DNA of 64,000 bases, from the NCBI GenBank assembly GCA_016758965.1, contig JAEPRB010000157.1, forward strand, positions 1 through 64,000, in the 5' to 3' direction. The translations under genes were made by a program, and so were the position numbers. The stretch comes from Circinella minor (Eukaryota; Mucoromycota; Mucoromycetes; Mucorales; Lichtheimiaceae). A model generated the notes under the pieces. The model was not told the origin of the DNA. It made no database searches and saw nothing but the letters and a program-made list of their open reading frames with translations. Positions 46,609 through 57,360 of this stretch are shown one piece after another. Every line of letters starts with the position of its first letter. Position 1 is the first letter of the stretch.

Positions 46609-46852
46609 ATGGCATTATTAAGTGTACAAATTAGTCCATGAAGTTGTTTTTTTAATAAGTATAATTATATGACCAGAAATGATTAGAAAAGATGTACATG
46701 TATATAAAAATGTTAAAATAAGACAAAGACGTGATAAAAAAATGTTATATACATGGAATGAGTTGCTAAGCCAAAAAATGAATTATGAAGAATTGCGAAT
46801 ATTAAGAATGAAAATACAATTGATGAATAATAAATTAGGTATTGTGGCATGA
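46609..46852 (+). CDS. Candidate small basic protein, one intron, unknown
   Basis: A 57-codon ATG frame at 46679-46852 reads MIRKDVHVYKNVKIRQRRDK and then KMLYTWNELLSQKMNYEELR, basic and helical with protein-like composition. An upstream ATG (46609) can be joined by a 55-nt intron (46622-46676, ends GT and AG), which keeps phase and makes a 62-aa product beginning MALLK. The donor GTGTAC is weak, so the short form may be right. I recognise no family. Its stop is only 16 bases from the stop of the decayed minus-strand gene at 46868. Confidence 0.4.
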
Positions 46853-46867
46853 GAGTAAATAAAATGA

Positions 46868-49090
46868 TTACTGAGGTTCTTTCGGTGATAGTTTAGGATT
46901 TGGTGCGCATGGAAGAATAATTGTAGGTGGGTTTACAACATTTGCGAAAAACATGCTACCAAGGACAGATGGTTCATTAAGTTTTTTGATAGTTTGATCC
47001 ACTAATTCACTTACTTGAGAGATCAAAATCAGCATAGCTCCAAAATCATTGCCAACTATAACAACTGTCAATAGGGACTTTGCATTCAGTTCCAGACACA
47101 CCCCTCAATTTTTCGCTTATGATGGTGATATTTTTTGCTTATGAGCTCCAAGAAATTCACTTGTGAAGATTAGAGATTTACACAAATGATGGGGGGGATT
47201 CGCGACTGATATCAATTTTTTTTTGTTATTTGCTGCACCTGCTTTTATGGGATTGCCCAAGCGCTTAAAAGCAGAAAAAATAAACCATCAGAAGTGAAAA
47301 ATACCAAGATCATAAGCGAAAAAAATTGATATCATAAACGAACAAAATCACATATTATACGCAAAAAAATTGAGAGTTGTGTCCGGAAATGAATGCAAAA
47401 TCCTATAGTATGGGTCGGCTTGATTGATTTGGTATACATAGGTGGAGGGATTATTCATGACAACAACACGAGATTTCAGCCCTATATTTAATTCAAATAC
47501 ATGGATTAGCTGCTAAACAAATAATAGACTTTATCAAGATAATATAAAATTTAACTACTGCTTTAACTTACTCATCATAACACAACCAGCCACGATTAAC
47601 TTTTCAACTTTTTTCCGGACACATTTTCGAGGGGCTGTACAATTGATTCTTTAACATCTTGAGAACTTTCAATCCAAGTTCTTTCGTTTCTTTCGAACCA
47701 GCATCACCATAATCCCTTTTTCCTACTTCAGTACAACCGATTTCACCCTTAACTACTTTGAGCAATAAATCTGCCTTGTGTCCGTGTAATTTCGGACCAT
47801 TTTCAGTATGTTGTTCGTTGCGTTATTCAGTATGGGCAGGACTCTCCATTTCCCCGCTTGAAAAAAAGAAAATAGATTACTTTTTTTTTTCTGCGTAACT
47901 ACTTACGTTCTTATATCCACCTTCATATTGTCAAATGTATAATCAATGAAGTTCCAAATGCGTCGAATTATATCACCATCTGTTTGGTCGGTTATTGGGG
48001 GAAAGGTAGTATGAAAGAATTGGATGACAGTCTATAGCGAGTATTAAGCCCAATCAAGAATAAATTCTTTGTCAAAATCAAATATGCGTTTTCTTACTCG
48101 TTTTTCAAGTTCATCGATAGTCATCTATTCATTATATAACATACATACCCGTCTAGATTAGTTTTTTTTTTTCGCCTACTCATATATATATACATATGTA
48201 GATAAAACCAGATAACACAATGATTCATACCAAATTGATAAGTCCATTGACATAATCAAGAAGTTGAGGTGTTCCAGGCGGCAATGGTCCAATGGATGCC
48301 AACTTTTTACATAAATCTCGTCGAGTTCTTCTTGTGTGGATTCTTTTCTTATCTTTTCATCTCCTAAATCAAGTATAAAGTTATGGGACGAACTAAACGT
48401 AAAGAACAAATGTTTAGAATTTAAAACAGTTTATTCTAATTTTGTTTTAACTTCCAATCAAGTTCTAAAAGTATTTAATTACTGCTCATGCCCTTCTTTC
48501 AAGCCAAAGTTATACAATGTGTTTTAAACTACTTTGCCAGTAGAAATGTCCATTTTTTGTCTGGTACCATTTCTCCAAGTTGTTCTCGGACTGTTTTGGT
48601 AAATGTTTCGGTAACTTTGGGTATAGAATTAGTGGTGGTGGATCGGCCGGATGTACTGCTTATTTCAGTGTGTTTGCTCGAATGCCTTTTAATTGCAGAG
48701 GATGTTGAGGTTGCATAATGTCATTCTTCCTCTTGTTGTTGTTGTTGTTCTTCGAGGGTAATGTTTGAATCTTTTTCGCGTTGATTCTAGTAAATCTCTT
48801 TCAATCAAAAAGTTATTTTTCTTTTTTCCAAGCATGTCAAATATTATAATACCTACTTGAAGAACAGAGGGTCCTACAGAGCCCCGGGCATCTTTTTTTG
48901 TGCTTAATCTGGGGTTTTCAGTCTTTTGCTTTTGACCATAAAACAGTTTATGTGCTTTTTCATAGTTTTCGGCCCAGGCATTTTTCAAATCCTCGTTATT
49001 TTTGTGCAAAGGCGCAATCGCATGAGTTTGCTTCTCGACAAAGTCTTTCAACGATGGATCACTTGTAATCTGGAAATACAGTTCAAACAC
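46868..49090 (-). pseudogene. Decayed multi-exon gene of unknown family, interrupted by a MITE
   Basis: Pieces of one protein can be followed down the minus strand: FVEKQTHAIAPLHKNNEDLK (49030-48971), TETFTKTVREQLGEMVPDKK (near 48600), STQEELDEIYVKKLASIGPL (needs a frameshift near 48310), TDGDIIRRIWNFIDYTFDN (near 47960), HGHKADLLLKVVKGEIGCTE (near 47770), then a 77-codon end from 47101 to 46868. Stop codons interrupt several pieces, for example in 'HTE*RNEQ' and after MCPEKS, and at least one frameshift is needed. MITE copy 2 sits between the last two pieces. I believe it belongs to a repeated gene family of Mucoromycota genomes, but cannot name it. It does not encode an intact protein. Confidence 0.6.
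47074..47403. mobile_element. MITE copy 2, inserted in a decayed gene
   Basis: 330 bp flanked by TA (47072-47073 and 47404-47405). Left end GGGACTTTGCATTCAGTTCC, right end the diverged complement of GGATTTTGCATTCATTTCCG, then CGGACACAAC. It carries the same CGCTTATGATGG sub-repeats as copy 1. Its core (TCACTTGTGAAGATTAGAG at about 47158-47176) is the reverse complement of copy 1's core, so the copy is in the opposite orientation. Its ends match each other less well than those of copy 1, suggesting an older insertion. Confidence 0.82.
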
Positions 49091-49199
49091 TATAAACTTT
49101 TGTCGATAAAGGAAAAAAAAAGTATATAAACGCGCATTTGGCTAAACTTACTCCTATAATGGATTGATGCAGCTGGCAACTCACCGTATATCGGGTACG

Positions 49200-49430
49200 C
49201 TTTTAAATGACGACAAGTTTGCCATCCATGGCACCAATGATACCTGAGAGCCGATGTTTCTCTCGATTTGTCTTAATCATGAATCCTTCCGCCATTGTTC
49301 GTGTCCGAACAAGATCATCTTTTGGTCAGGTGATGTACTGATGACCGACTATCTGCATTGCAGAAATGAATCGATTAGTGAAGTTGTTGTAATATCCATC
49401 ACTGATCCCAAGCATTTCTTCACTACCCGA
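49200..49430 (-). pseudogene. PIF/Harbinger-type transposase relic (DDE superfamily 4)
   Basis: A minus-strand frame reads EEMLGISDGYYNNFTNRFIS, then AMQIVGHQYIT, a TGA in place of the expected Trp, PKDDLVRTRTMAEGF, and finally RLSGIIGAMDGKLVVI followed by TAA. 'E-x-L-G-x-S-x-G-x-x-x-x-x-T-x-R-F' and 'G-I-I-G-A-M-D-G' (first catalytic Asp) are the classic order of the PIF/Harbinger DDE domain, also seen in ALP1-like proteins. Two in-frame stops and the missing second half show it is dead. Diverged traces may extend to about 49600. Confidence 0.75.
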
Positions 49431-49599
49431 AATCAAAATCGGGAGTTGGCAAATCGCCAGAGTACAACAGCTGCTTATATTTCTACAGGCTATTCATCTT
49501 TTGCTTGCGAACCAGCATATTCAGGTCTACCTTTCAATTTGTTCACCAACTGCGTAAAAGCCTTAAGAGTGATACGGTAATGGGCTTTAAAATTGTTAC

Positions 49600-51058
49600 G
49601 ATTTCTTGCATCATCTCAAAGATTGGGGTGACGAATAGTCCACCAATCTTGTTTCGTTAGCCATTACAAGTGCTGGGTTAGCCCAGTATATTTGGAAGAA
49701 AAAAAAAGATGATCATGGACGATTCTAATTCTAAGAGGTGCTTCTTTTAGCACCCTTGTAATGATTTCACAAAAAAAAAATGCAAGATTTCGGTTTCCCG
49801 AACACTAATTGCAAATAGCAATTCTTCCTCCTCATGTCTCAAAATGCCTTCATTTCTCTTGTTCCAGCTTCAGGATTTCCCTTACTGCTGCTGCTATTGT
49901 CTTTTACGATTGGAAAGCCTGATTCCATGCTGACGAAAGAGCATTAAAATCATTATTATAATCAGCATCAAAAAGCGGTGAATTTCTTTTACCGTCCAGG
50001 CTGTTGGTGTTATTATTATTAGTGTTTTTTTCCGTTGTTGTTGCTCTTCGTTATTTGATATCTGTAACTATCAGTAAGAGTTGAAGCGCGTTCACCTATC
50101 CTTTGGGCAGTTTTAAAGACATTCAACTCAGCTTATGTGCACGTCCCCCCACATTCAAAAGGTATATCCTAAAAAGGTAACTCAATGTTTTTGTGAATTA
50201 CTGCAACTAGTATTAGTCGATGATGAACTAGATGATAAATTCAAATGATTCTGTTGTCTCACGGATCACCCATGAAAAAAGCCATCATCGAGGGATAGTT
50301 GGAGCACAGAACATATAAATGATATCCATAAAATACAATGCTATTTATAACTTATCTTTTTTTTTCTCCTGTGATCAAGATCATACTAATAGTATCGTAA
50401 TCTATGAGTAAGCAGCCTTAAATCGTCATTGTTATTAATAATTATGGAATGTGGATGGCTTTGGTTACGAAAGAGATAATAAAAAAAACAACGACAGGAT
50501 ATCCCAGAAAACCACCTTTTATTCATTCATGTACCGTGTGATTTACATGGCATCTATCCAAAATATATTCACTCAACAAGATATCAAACCATCGTAAAAA
50601 GAATAATAGCTTGATGAATATTATAGTGTGCTTCAACAAGATGAAGCTATTGAAGCTCGCGTGTCGGACTAGAAAATATAAATAATAATCATAGAATGCA
50701 ATTATAAATAATAGGGCGCAAATGTAAAAATCTTACAACGCGAAATTGAAACTATAACTATGCGCGAAAGTAAAAATGGGGGGAGGATAAAACATATATG
50801 CTCAAACATGTTGCACGAACCACCTTCGCATTAGTTCTCCGGTATAACGGAGATAACAAAGAGAAACAAGCTATTGGATTCACTATTCTAATTGATAGAC
50901 GATGGTGATACCATTATTATTATGATTACTATTACAATTACTATTATTATTAGTATTAGTATTATTATTTATTATGTTATGTTTTTTATTGTTGTTACTG
51001 TATATTTTATAATAAAAAAGAAGGAATAGCGAACATCTTTATTCTTAATAATTGATTA
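49600..51058. other. Spacer with decayed sequence between transposon relics and the GPAT gene
   Basis: From 49600 to about 50300 the base composition is more mixed than usual, as if more decayed coding sequence lay here, but no family could be recognised. After that the sequence is AT-rich, with (ATT/ATTACT)n at 50916-50970. Confidence 0.45.
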
Positions 51059-52912
51059 TTATCCTTCAAAAGCCCATTCATATTGTTTTGCAAGCTTTTT
51101 CTTACGGCCATGTAATTTAGCAGGATCACCAAACTGCCTGACACGAGTTCTAACGGCTGACCAGACAGCATGGACATCATCGTTTTTACTCCTGTATTTG
51201 TAAACCATATCCCGGACACCAGCCACGTTCACATCTCGCAATTTTTTCAGTTGCAGTATACGTTCTTTTCTGCGCCACATCCCACGACCTAGTACAACCG
51301 CATCAAATAATCGCCACCGGCCAACCAAATCCTTGAAACTTTCATAACGTTCATCAATAGATGTGACATGGTACCAGACAAAGACACCCAGTGTAGCCAG
51401 TGAGACAAAGAATCCAAAGAATGTTCCGCCAAACAAGGTGAACCAGGCCCAGATGAATGCAAAGATATAAATGAACGGTACCAAAAACAGACCATATACA
51501 ATCTTGTTCTGGGCGCGCACTTCTTCGTACATTTCAAGTTTGCCTCCATAATAGCCAGCAATATAAAATGGTAAATGACCAATTAATCCAGGTAAAAATA
51601 AGGGCAAGTCAATAATTGAAGTCAGTGTACGTCGTAGCAATTCTATCGTTGTGGACGCTGCTGTAATATCCTTTTCGTTGTATTTTGCAATATGAACATC
51701 GCGTAACTTTAATGCATCCAATTCCATTTTGTACGATCGTAAACTTTGTTTCAATAATGCAATATCTTGATCGGTTTGTGATAAGTCGTTAATTGCGTTA
51801 ATCAATCTAATTAGATCATATCAGAGGTGAATAATAATAAGTAATCTAACACGATAAATGATGGACACTCAAAACTTCTATAATGGAACAAAAGATAATA
51901 TTTTTTTTTGGGTACTGTACCCTTGAGTAACATCGATATAATCGCGCATGGAACCATTTTCACCTGGAAATAATAACCAACGGGCCATTTCCGCAGCATC
52001 ACGACTATCCCAATCGGGTGCATTAACTGTTAGTGCTTCTATTGAATGGGTCAAGTCGGCTGTCAGCTGTTTGGCTGCCTTTTTTGGATCTTCAAGGTAA
52101 GTTGCCATATAAGGGTCTACTTCAATTGGTTTGCCATATCTACATAAAAAACACGTTTGTTATTAAAGACAAAATATAACATAATATTATTAATAGCAAA
52201 AGAAAAAAAATTCTAACGAAGCAGATAGATTGGGTTGGACAGATGGACGAATCAATATTTTTTTTATCATTTTCTTTCCCATATCATCCTATCCACACAT
52301 TCCAAAAAACCCCGTTCTTTCTTTCTTTTTTTCTTTATATATAAATATATACCTTACAATTGCGACGCTACGATATTTTGATTTTTCAGGATAAACAATA
52401 CCAACAGGAACAATTTTAGCCTTACGAGGGATAGAACCATCTGGATTAGGTCGCGGATCTTCATCCAACAACTTTGCATATTCCAATGCAGCCTTATTTT
52501 ATATAAAGTTTAAAATTATTAATGCTATCAAGATGTAACTATGCATTGTTATTATTATTACACTCATCCTTTCCGGATTTCTTTTTATATTTTACTTACA
52601 AAACTAGCACCATCCTTAAAAGTACCTAATCTTGGTAAAGTATGACTTGTTCCTTCTGGAAAAACAGCAACAGATTCACCTAATCGCATGACTTTATATG
52701 TAGCAGCATAAAGTTGAGCGTTATTTTTCGTCTTTCTATCCACCGGGACAACACCACAGTTATCGAAGAATTTAGCTGCGTTTGGATTTTTAAACATGGA
52801 ATCTTTGGCCCAATAGTGAAGTCGCCGCTGTTCAGGAAAGGTAACCGAGAGGATGGCAGGATCAACTATCATGTTGTGATGAGTTGCGGCACTGTTGTCA
52901 ACGCGTCATGGT

Positions 52913-52959
<47 letters not shown>

Positions 52960-53205
52960 ATGCAGAAATTCACATTGTCATGGCATCGTATATATATTTA
53001 TATTTATGTGTAGGTATAGAATTCAAGATTATCAGTTTATCAGATATTTATTATAATGGGTCAGTTTTACTATTGTTGCTTACACAATCAAGGGACCTTC
53101 TTTTGGTACATTATGTTCATCTTGAAGTTTAATGTCTACGAAAAATGACCATAAAGCACCTCTCGAGATTAAACAGACAATTTCATGACCAATACCGAAT
53201 GGCAT
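51059..53205 (-). CDS. Glycerol-3-phosphate acyltransferase, Sct1/Gpt2 type
   Basis: It catalyses the first step of glycerolipid synthesis in the ER, acyl-CoA plus glycerol-3-phosphate to lysophosphatidate (family knowledge). Five exons (53084-53205, 52600-52891, 52353-52492, 51921-52139, 51059-51806) give 506 aa. The PlsC blocks are all present: I, HHNMIVDP (H-x4-D); II, GVVPVDR; III, FPEGTSH; IV, VPVGIVY. Two hydrophobic helices near residues 375-425 (VYGLFLVPFIYIFAFIWAWF and FFGFFVSLATLGVFVWYHV) sit in the ER membrane. A basic helical tail ends the protein. It is shorter than yeast Sct1/Gpt2 because the Ser-rich C-terminal extension is missing. It could use dihydroxyacetone phosphate as well. 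The start is the first ATG in frame before block I. Confidence 0.9.
52921..52959. repeat. Compound (AT)n-(TG)n microsatellite in GPAT intron 1
   Basis: (AT)n changes directly into (TG)n inside the first intron of the acyltransferase gene. A similar (AC)n-(AT)n tract lies at 60361-60391, in the fifth intron of the 991-aa gene. Confidence 0.9.
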
Positions 53206-53652
53206 GGTTATATATTCGGAAAAATATTATTACAAAATAGAAAAGAAAAAAAAAAAACGAAAAAAAACGTTTTTTGCAGAAGTTAAAAAAAAGCTGACAA
53301 GCACGAGACTTTAATATATTAAAGCTAACTTTTACATTGAATATATATGCTTATAACGAATTCAGACTCCAACCAAATTTTGGGGCTATAGTTTTCCAGG
53401 CTTGTGATTGATATTTTAGGTGAGATTTTTTCTCACTCACCTTTTAATAAGCTTTTCGGAATTACATTTAGAAATGGAGGTGATTATCCATTTAACTTTT
53501 TGCGCCAATGTTATGAAAAAAAAAAACAGTACGCAATTAGATTATTTATATCTACCTTTTTTTTTTGGCGAAACCCTTTTTTTCTTTTTCTTCTTTTCAT
53601 TCTTTTTTCTTACACACAATTTTTTTTTAATTATAATTACAATAATAATAAA
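53206..53652. promoter_or_regulatory. Shared divergent promoter of GPAT and the Met-rich gene
   Basis: 447 bp between two divergent ATGs. T-runs and ATATATATGC at 53341-53350 are seen, but no definite TATA position. Confidence 0.5.
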
Positions 53653-54870
53653 ATGAACCGTCATAATAATAATAATAATATGTATTCACAACAAACACCT
53701 CCACAACGATCACGTACAGCTCCCATATCAGGTGCGGGAGGTGATCCAATGTACTCTTCTATGAATGGAGGAATGGGAAACGACTTTATGAACAGTAATA
53801 ATAGCGCCAACTATAACAATAATAATCGGAACGGTATGATGAATAGTGGAAGAGGAAACAATAACGGCATGAATAGAAGTTCGATGGATGGTTTACGGCA
53901 AAAGCTTCGAGATGCAGCTGGATTTCATTCCATGGACTCTTATGGTGGTGGCGGGAAATCTGGAGGTGGAAATGGACATTATGCCGGAGGTGGTGGAGGC
54001 TTGAACAATAATAACAATAACATGATGCACCAACAACACTCGTCTTCAATGATGCCATTTGGCGCCAATTCTTCATCTCGAAATAACGACTCTTCTTTTT
54101 ATGGACAACAACAAAATAATCATCGATCATCTCATAATAATAATTCAAATCATAAAAGAAATTTATCCGGTGGTGGCAGCGGTGGATCTGGAGGAATGTC
54201 AGTACACCATCATCACCATGGTGGAGGAGGAAGGGATAGTATGATGATGGGAGGAGGAGGAGCAGGAATGATGGGTAGTTCTTCTGGAAGAATGATGATG
54301 AATCATCAACGACCTTATATGGATCCATCTATTATGATGATGCAAGGACAAGGGGCAATGATGATGGGTGGTGGTGGTGGAATGTTCGGTGGTAGTCGTG
54401 GAGGATTTCCTGGAAGTATGGGTTTGGATATGATGCCTCCTGGTGGCTCGGCTATGATGTACAACGAATATGCTTCCGGTATTGGACTTAATTCTATGCC
54501 ATTTAATCAACAACATTATATATCGTCACCATTGTACCACCAGCAGGGATATGGTGGTGCCCTGATGGATCAAATGACCCCTTCGCATTTTAATTCGTAC
54601 GGAGGAGGTCTTGGTAATTCGAATTCTTATTATGATATGCCTATGCCTATGCATGGCGGAGGAGGTTATCAATCGTCGCCTATGATGATGCCATACGATA
54701 ATATGATGATGGATCATCAACAACCTTATCTACAAGGAGGTTATGGAGGACAATCCATGATGATGCCATACGGAGGCGCTAGCGGAATGATGGGACACAG
54801 CAGTGGAATGATGATGGGAGGAGGACCCGGATACAACGGAGGATATTCATCATCCCGATTCTTTGGTTAG
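53653..54870 (+). CDS. Met/Gly/Asn-rich low-complexity protein
   Basis: Single-exon 405-aa protein made almost wholly of Met, Gly, Asn, Ser, Gln, His and Tyr. It has repeated M-M-M/G-G-G blocks (e.g. RDSMMMGGGGAGMMGSSSGR, GAMMMGGGGGMFGG), Asn runs and a His patch (VHHHHHGGGG). The only ordinary-looking part is SSMDGLRQKLRDAAGFHSMD (residues about 76-95), a short amphipathic helix. It has no signal peptide or membrane helix. The composition is prion-like and could drive phase separation; Met-rich tracts can also sense oxidation or bind copper. I recognise no family. An in-frame ATG 249 bases upstream (53404) is rejected because its added residues are translated T-tracts. Confidence 0.75.
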   Translation: MNRHNNNNNMYSQQTPPQRSRTAPISGAGGDPMYSSMNGGMGNDFMNSNNSANYNNNNRNGMMNSGRGNNNGMNRSSMDGLRQKLRDAAGFHSMDSYGGGGKSGGGNGHYAGGGGGLNNNNNNMMHQQHSSSMMPFGANSSSRNNDSSFYGQQQNNHRSSHNNNSNHKRNLSGGGSGGSGGMSVHHHHHGGGGRDSMMMGGGGAGMMGSSSGRMMMNHQRPYMDPSIMMMQGQGAMMMGGGGGMFGGSRGGFPGSMGLDMMPPGGSAMMYNEYASGIGLNSMPFNQQHYISSPLYHQQGYGGALMDQMTPSHFNSYGGGLGNSNSYYDMPMPMHGGGGYQSSPMMMPYDNMMMDHQQPYLQGGYGGQSMMMPYGGASGMMGHSSGMMMGGGPGYNGGYSSSRFFG

Positions 54871-55605
54871 ACTATATTTGTAACGCAAAAAAAAAGTGTA
54901 TCTATTTTGTTTGTATCTATGTACATAATTTATTATTATTCTTATTATAAAATTCCCGCTTTTCTTGTTCTTTTTTTTTATTTTTACTCATCAATTTTCT
55001 TATACATCACGCGGTACAGGTTGTGATCTGTGCACAACTTTGCACAACCAATTAAATTAAAAGAAGTAGAAAAACTTTCACAGTCTGTGCTTTTCACTTT
55101 CTTTCCAGTGTAAAAGTGTTTTTTTTTTCAGCCCCATACAAAAACTTATTATCAATATATGCTTTATTTTATTCTTCATGGTAACTTTATCAGTGTTAAT
55201 GTTTACTGTTTTACTCAGATCAACAATCACTAAACCTGGAATATATCACCATTTTTGCTTGCATGTGTTACATAACCAATAAATACATCACAATACAAGT
55301 ATTAACGAGTATATTATAAAAGATAAATTTATTCTTTCAAGAAAAGCGTGACTCATTATTACCCTCCTTTAAATACAATATTTTTGAACAATGGATCAAC
55401 ACATTATTATCATATATGTAAAAGCATCGCTCGGAAAACAGAAATCAATAAAGTTGATATAAATACTAATCTAGCTAGTACAGTCTGGATAAGCTACTGA
55501 TGGACTATCCAGCTGTTTAATACCAAGAGTGAAGTTAGCAATCTATATCAATATAACAACAAGAATGTTGCTACAAAGTTGTTTTATTCTATTTTATATA
55601 TGTAT

Positions 55606-55706
55606 TTATATATACACACGCGGATCGCTTTTTAACCATTTCTCCAACATATGGCGGTAGTCTTCTTGAACATCACCTTTTTTATCACTGACGAGTACTC
55701 TTATTG
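55606..55706 (-). CDS. Possible terminal exon, unknown protein
   Basis: A frame reads VLVSDKKGDVQEDYRHMLEK and then WLKSDPRVYI before a TAA at 55606-55608. The composition is strongly protein-like. An AATAAG just before it could be an acceptor. Upstream, about 55740-55800, reads YKTMPVLFRQKIQGSNFTLF, but I could not join the two in phase with an intron of reasonable size. It may be a real last exon or a relic. Confidence 0.3.
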
Positions 55707-56064
55707 TAAATTTTTATGTGTGTTACTACCAGAACAAGGTAAAGTTTGAACCTTGAATTTTTTGCCTAAAAAGTACTGGCATTGTTTTATACAAGTTATT
55801 GTATAATTAATGAGATTAAAAAGATCTATTTTTTTTAGATAGTGCTAAGGATAGCTAAGCAAACTTTATAATTTATTACTCGATTACGTACCTTTATATT
55901 ACCATCGTGGTATTATTTGTCTTTCTGTTCCTATAAAAGATAATTTTCAAAAAAAAGAAGCGTCTTTGCCAAGTTAATCTATTTGACTTGTATTATATGT
56001 TGTCCCCCCCCCCATTCTGATATTTTTATGACCTAAGCGTTTTTTTAGACAATCAATCCAAGTT

Positions 56065-56406
56065 TTACTTTCTGTTATGATCAATAGCTTTCTTTAGTAA
56101 TTTAATTGAATAAGGGTGAGGTAGTGCACGATAAGAATGATGTTCCAATCTCTGCTGACGACTACTTCGTGTTGTTTTAGTAGACCCACTCTTTCCAGAT
56201 TTCTCTTCACTTAACGAAATTGGGTACCTTCCAATGATAACAATATTTCTATTAAGATCTTAGGTTATGTAAACAATGTACTTTTTATATACTCGCGTTT
56301 ATATCAATAAGATTACCTATTATAGTACTGAAACTAGTACTTTGTCTGACGCACAACAACGGATTGACAAGAGTTTCTTGACTTATAGCAAATGCCTGAC
56401 ATGATT
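56065..56406 (-). CDS. Two probable 3' exons of an unannotated or decayed gene
   Basis: Exon 56317-56406 reads SCQAFAISQETLVNPLLCVR and QSTSFSTII. It ends at a GTAATC donor. A 58-nt intron (56259-56316, AG acceptor) leads in phase into exon 56065-56258, which reads DLNRNIVIIGRYPISLSEEK and then a basic tail ending PYSIKLLKKAIDHNRK and TAA. The intron size matches this genome. Upstream (about 56475-56580) another fragment reads TSTVLLWNEGWITINEDKKE but ends in a stop and cannot be joined. I do not recognise the family. A truncated gene copy is as likely as a live gene. Confidence 0.45.
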
Positions 56407-57000
56407 CTCAGTCTATACCCGCTGTTTACTATTCCGGTTAGATATTTTGAATTAAGGAGTGCAGTTTTTTATGACTTATTATTTTATTGTCTCATTCTTC
56501 CAGGTCTCTTCTTTCTTATCTTCGTTTATCGTTATCCAACCTTCGTTCCATAGCAACACTGTTGAAGTTATTTTTGACATTGATGAGCTTACGTCTCAGC
56601 TATTTATAAAGCATATATTTTTTATGTATCATATACTTCAATAAGAATGGGCCAGGGAAAGAGAAGAAAAAGACAAAGTCATGTGTTCTTTGAAACTGTG
56701 GCTCTATATTTTTAATATCGGAAACAGTTGTTATGAAACCAATATTAGAGTAATCTAGTACATATTCCCCATTAAACTTGAATGTTTTGTTCTATTAAAG
56801 TATATAAGAAATATAATAATAGAAAATATCAGTAACTTTTCTCTTGTAGGAAATATGTTATAAAAAAAAAAAAGAGGTGTAATGCTGCGCCAAAATTTAA
56901 AGTCGTAATTTTTATTAACTCCCCCAGTCATGTTTTTTATAGCCACAACTCGCGATTTTAGACGACCTATTTTTTTTTTTTTAATTTTTCCCTTTAAACC

Positions 57001-57360
57001 ATGAGCACCAATATACCAGTTGACACACAAAACATTAAAAAGTTACGAAGTTATCTTAATTTCAAGACACGAATAACCATTACTGATGGTAGAATATTCA
57101 TTGGTACTTTTGTGTGTACAGACAAGCAAAAGAATATTATTTTAACACAAACCAAAGAATTCCGAGGAGGTAAAAAAAGAAAAAAAAAAAGAATGATGGG
57201 GAATGGAAGAGGAAAAAAAAAGAATGTAATTATTAACAATGGGTAAATAGATGAACATCGGATGGTAGGATTGGTCATGATACCTGGAAAACATTTAGTT
57301 AAAGTAGAGACTGAAGACCTAGATGATGATGATGATAATGGATTTCCTATTTATGGTTGA
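57001..57360 (+). CDS. NAA38: NatC auxiliary subunit Naa38 (LSMD1), Sm-fold
   Basis: Naa38/Mak31 is the Sm-like auxiliary subunit of the NatC N-terminal acetyltransferase with Naa30 and Naa35 (family knowledge). Two exons (57001-57169 and 57251-57360) give 92 aa. Sm motif 1 is seen in TRITITDGRIFIGTFVCTDK, and ILTQTKEF follows. The second exon contains the Naa38-type end of the fold, RMVGLVMIPGKHLVKVETED, with G-L-V-M-I-P-G-K replacing the RG-x-N box of ordinary LSm proteins. An acidic stretch precedes the C-terminus. Its last 10 coding bases overlap the last coding bases of the convergent RGG gene. Confidence 0.92.

Larger units (their letters stand above)
54871..57000. other. Stretch with cryptic minus-strand exons
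   Basis: About 2.1 kb between plus-strand genes. Two minus-strand candidates are listed separately (55606-55706 and 56065-56406). The rest is AT-rich with a poly(C) run at 56004-56013. No complete gene could be built. Confidence 0.5.

Noticed and set aside
47611..47634. A third MITE end (CCGGACACATTTTCGAGGGG)
   Set aside because: It shares only the nine bases CCGGACACA with the TIR, lies within a decayed coding piece and has no partner end.
49254..49580. 108-codon plus-strand frame
   Set aside because: It is the shadow of the minus-strand Harbinger transposase relic, which has the recognisable GIIGAMDG motif.
53786..54723. Three long minus-strand frames rich in His, Tyr and Ser
   Set aside because: They are antisense shadows of the Met/Gly-rich gene, produced by ATG and GGA repeats.
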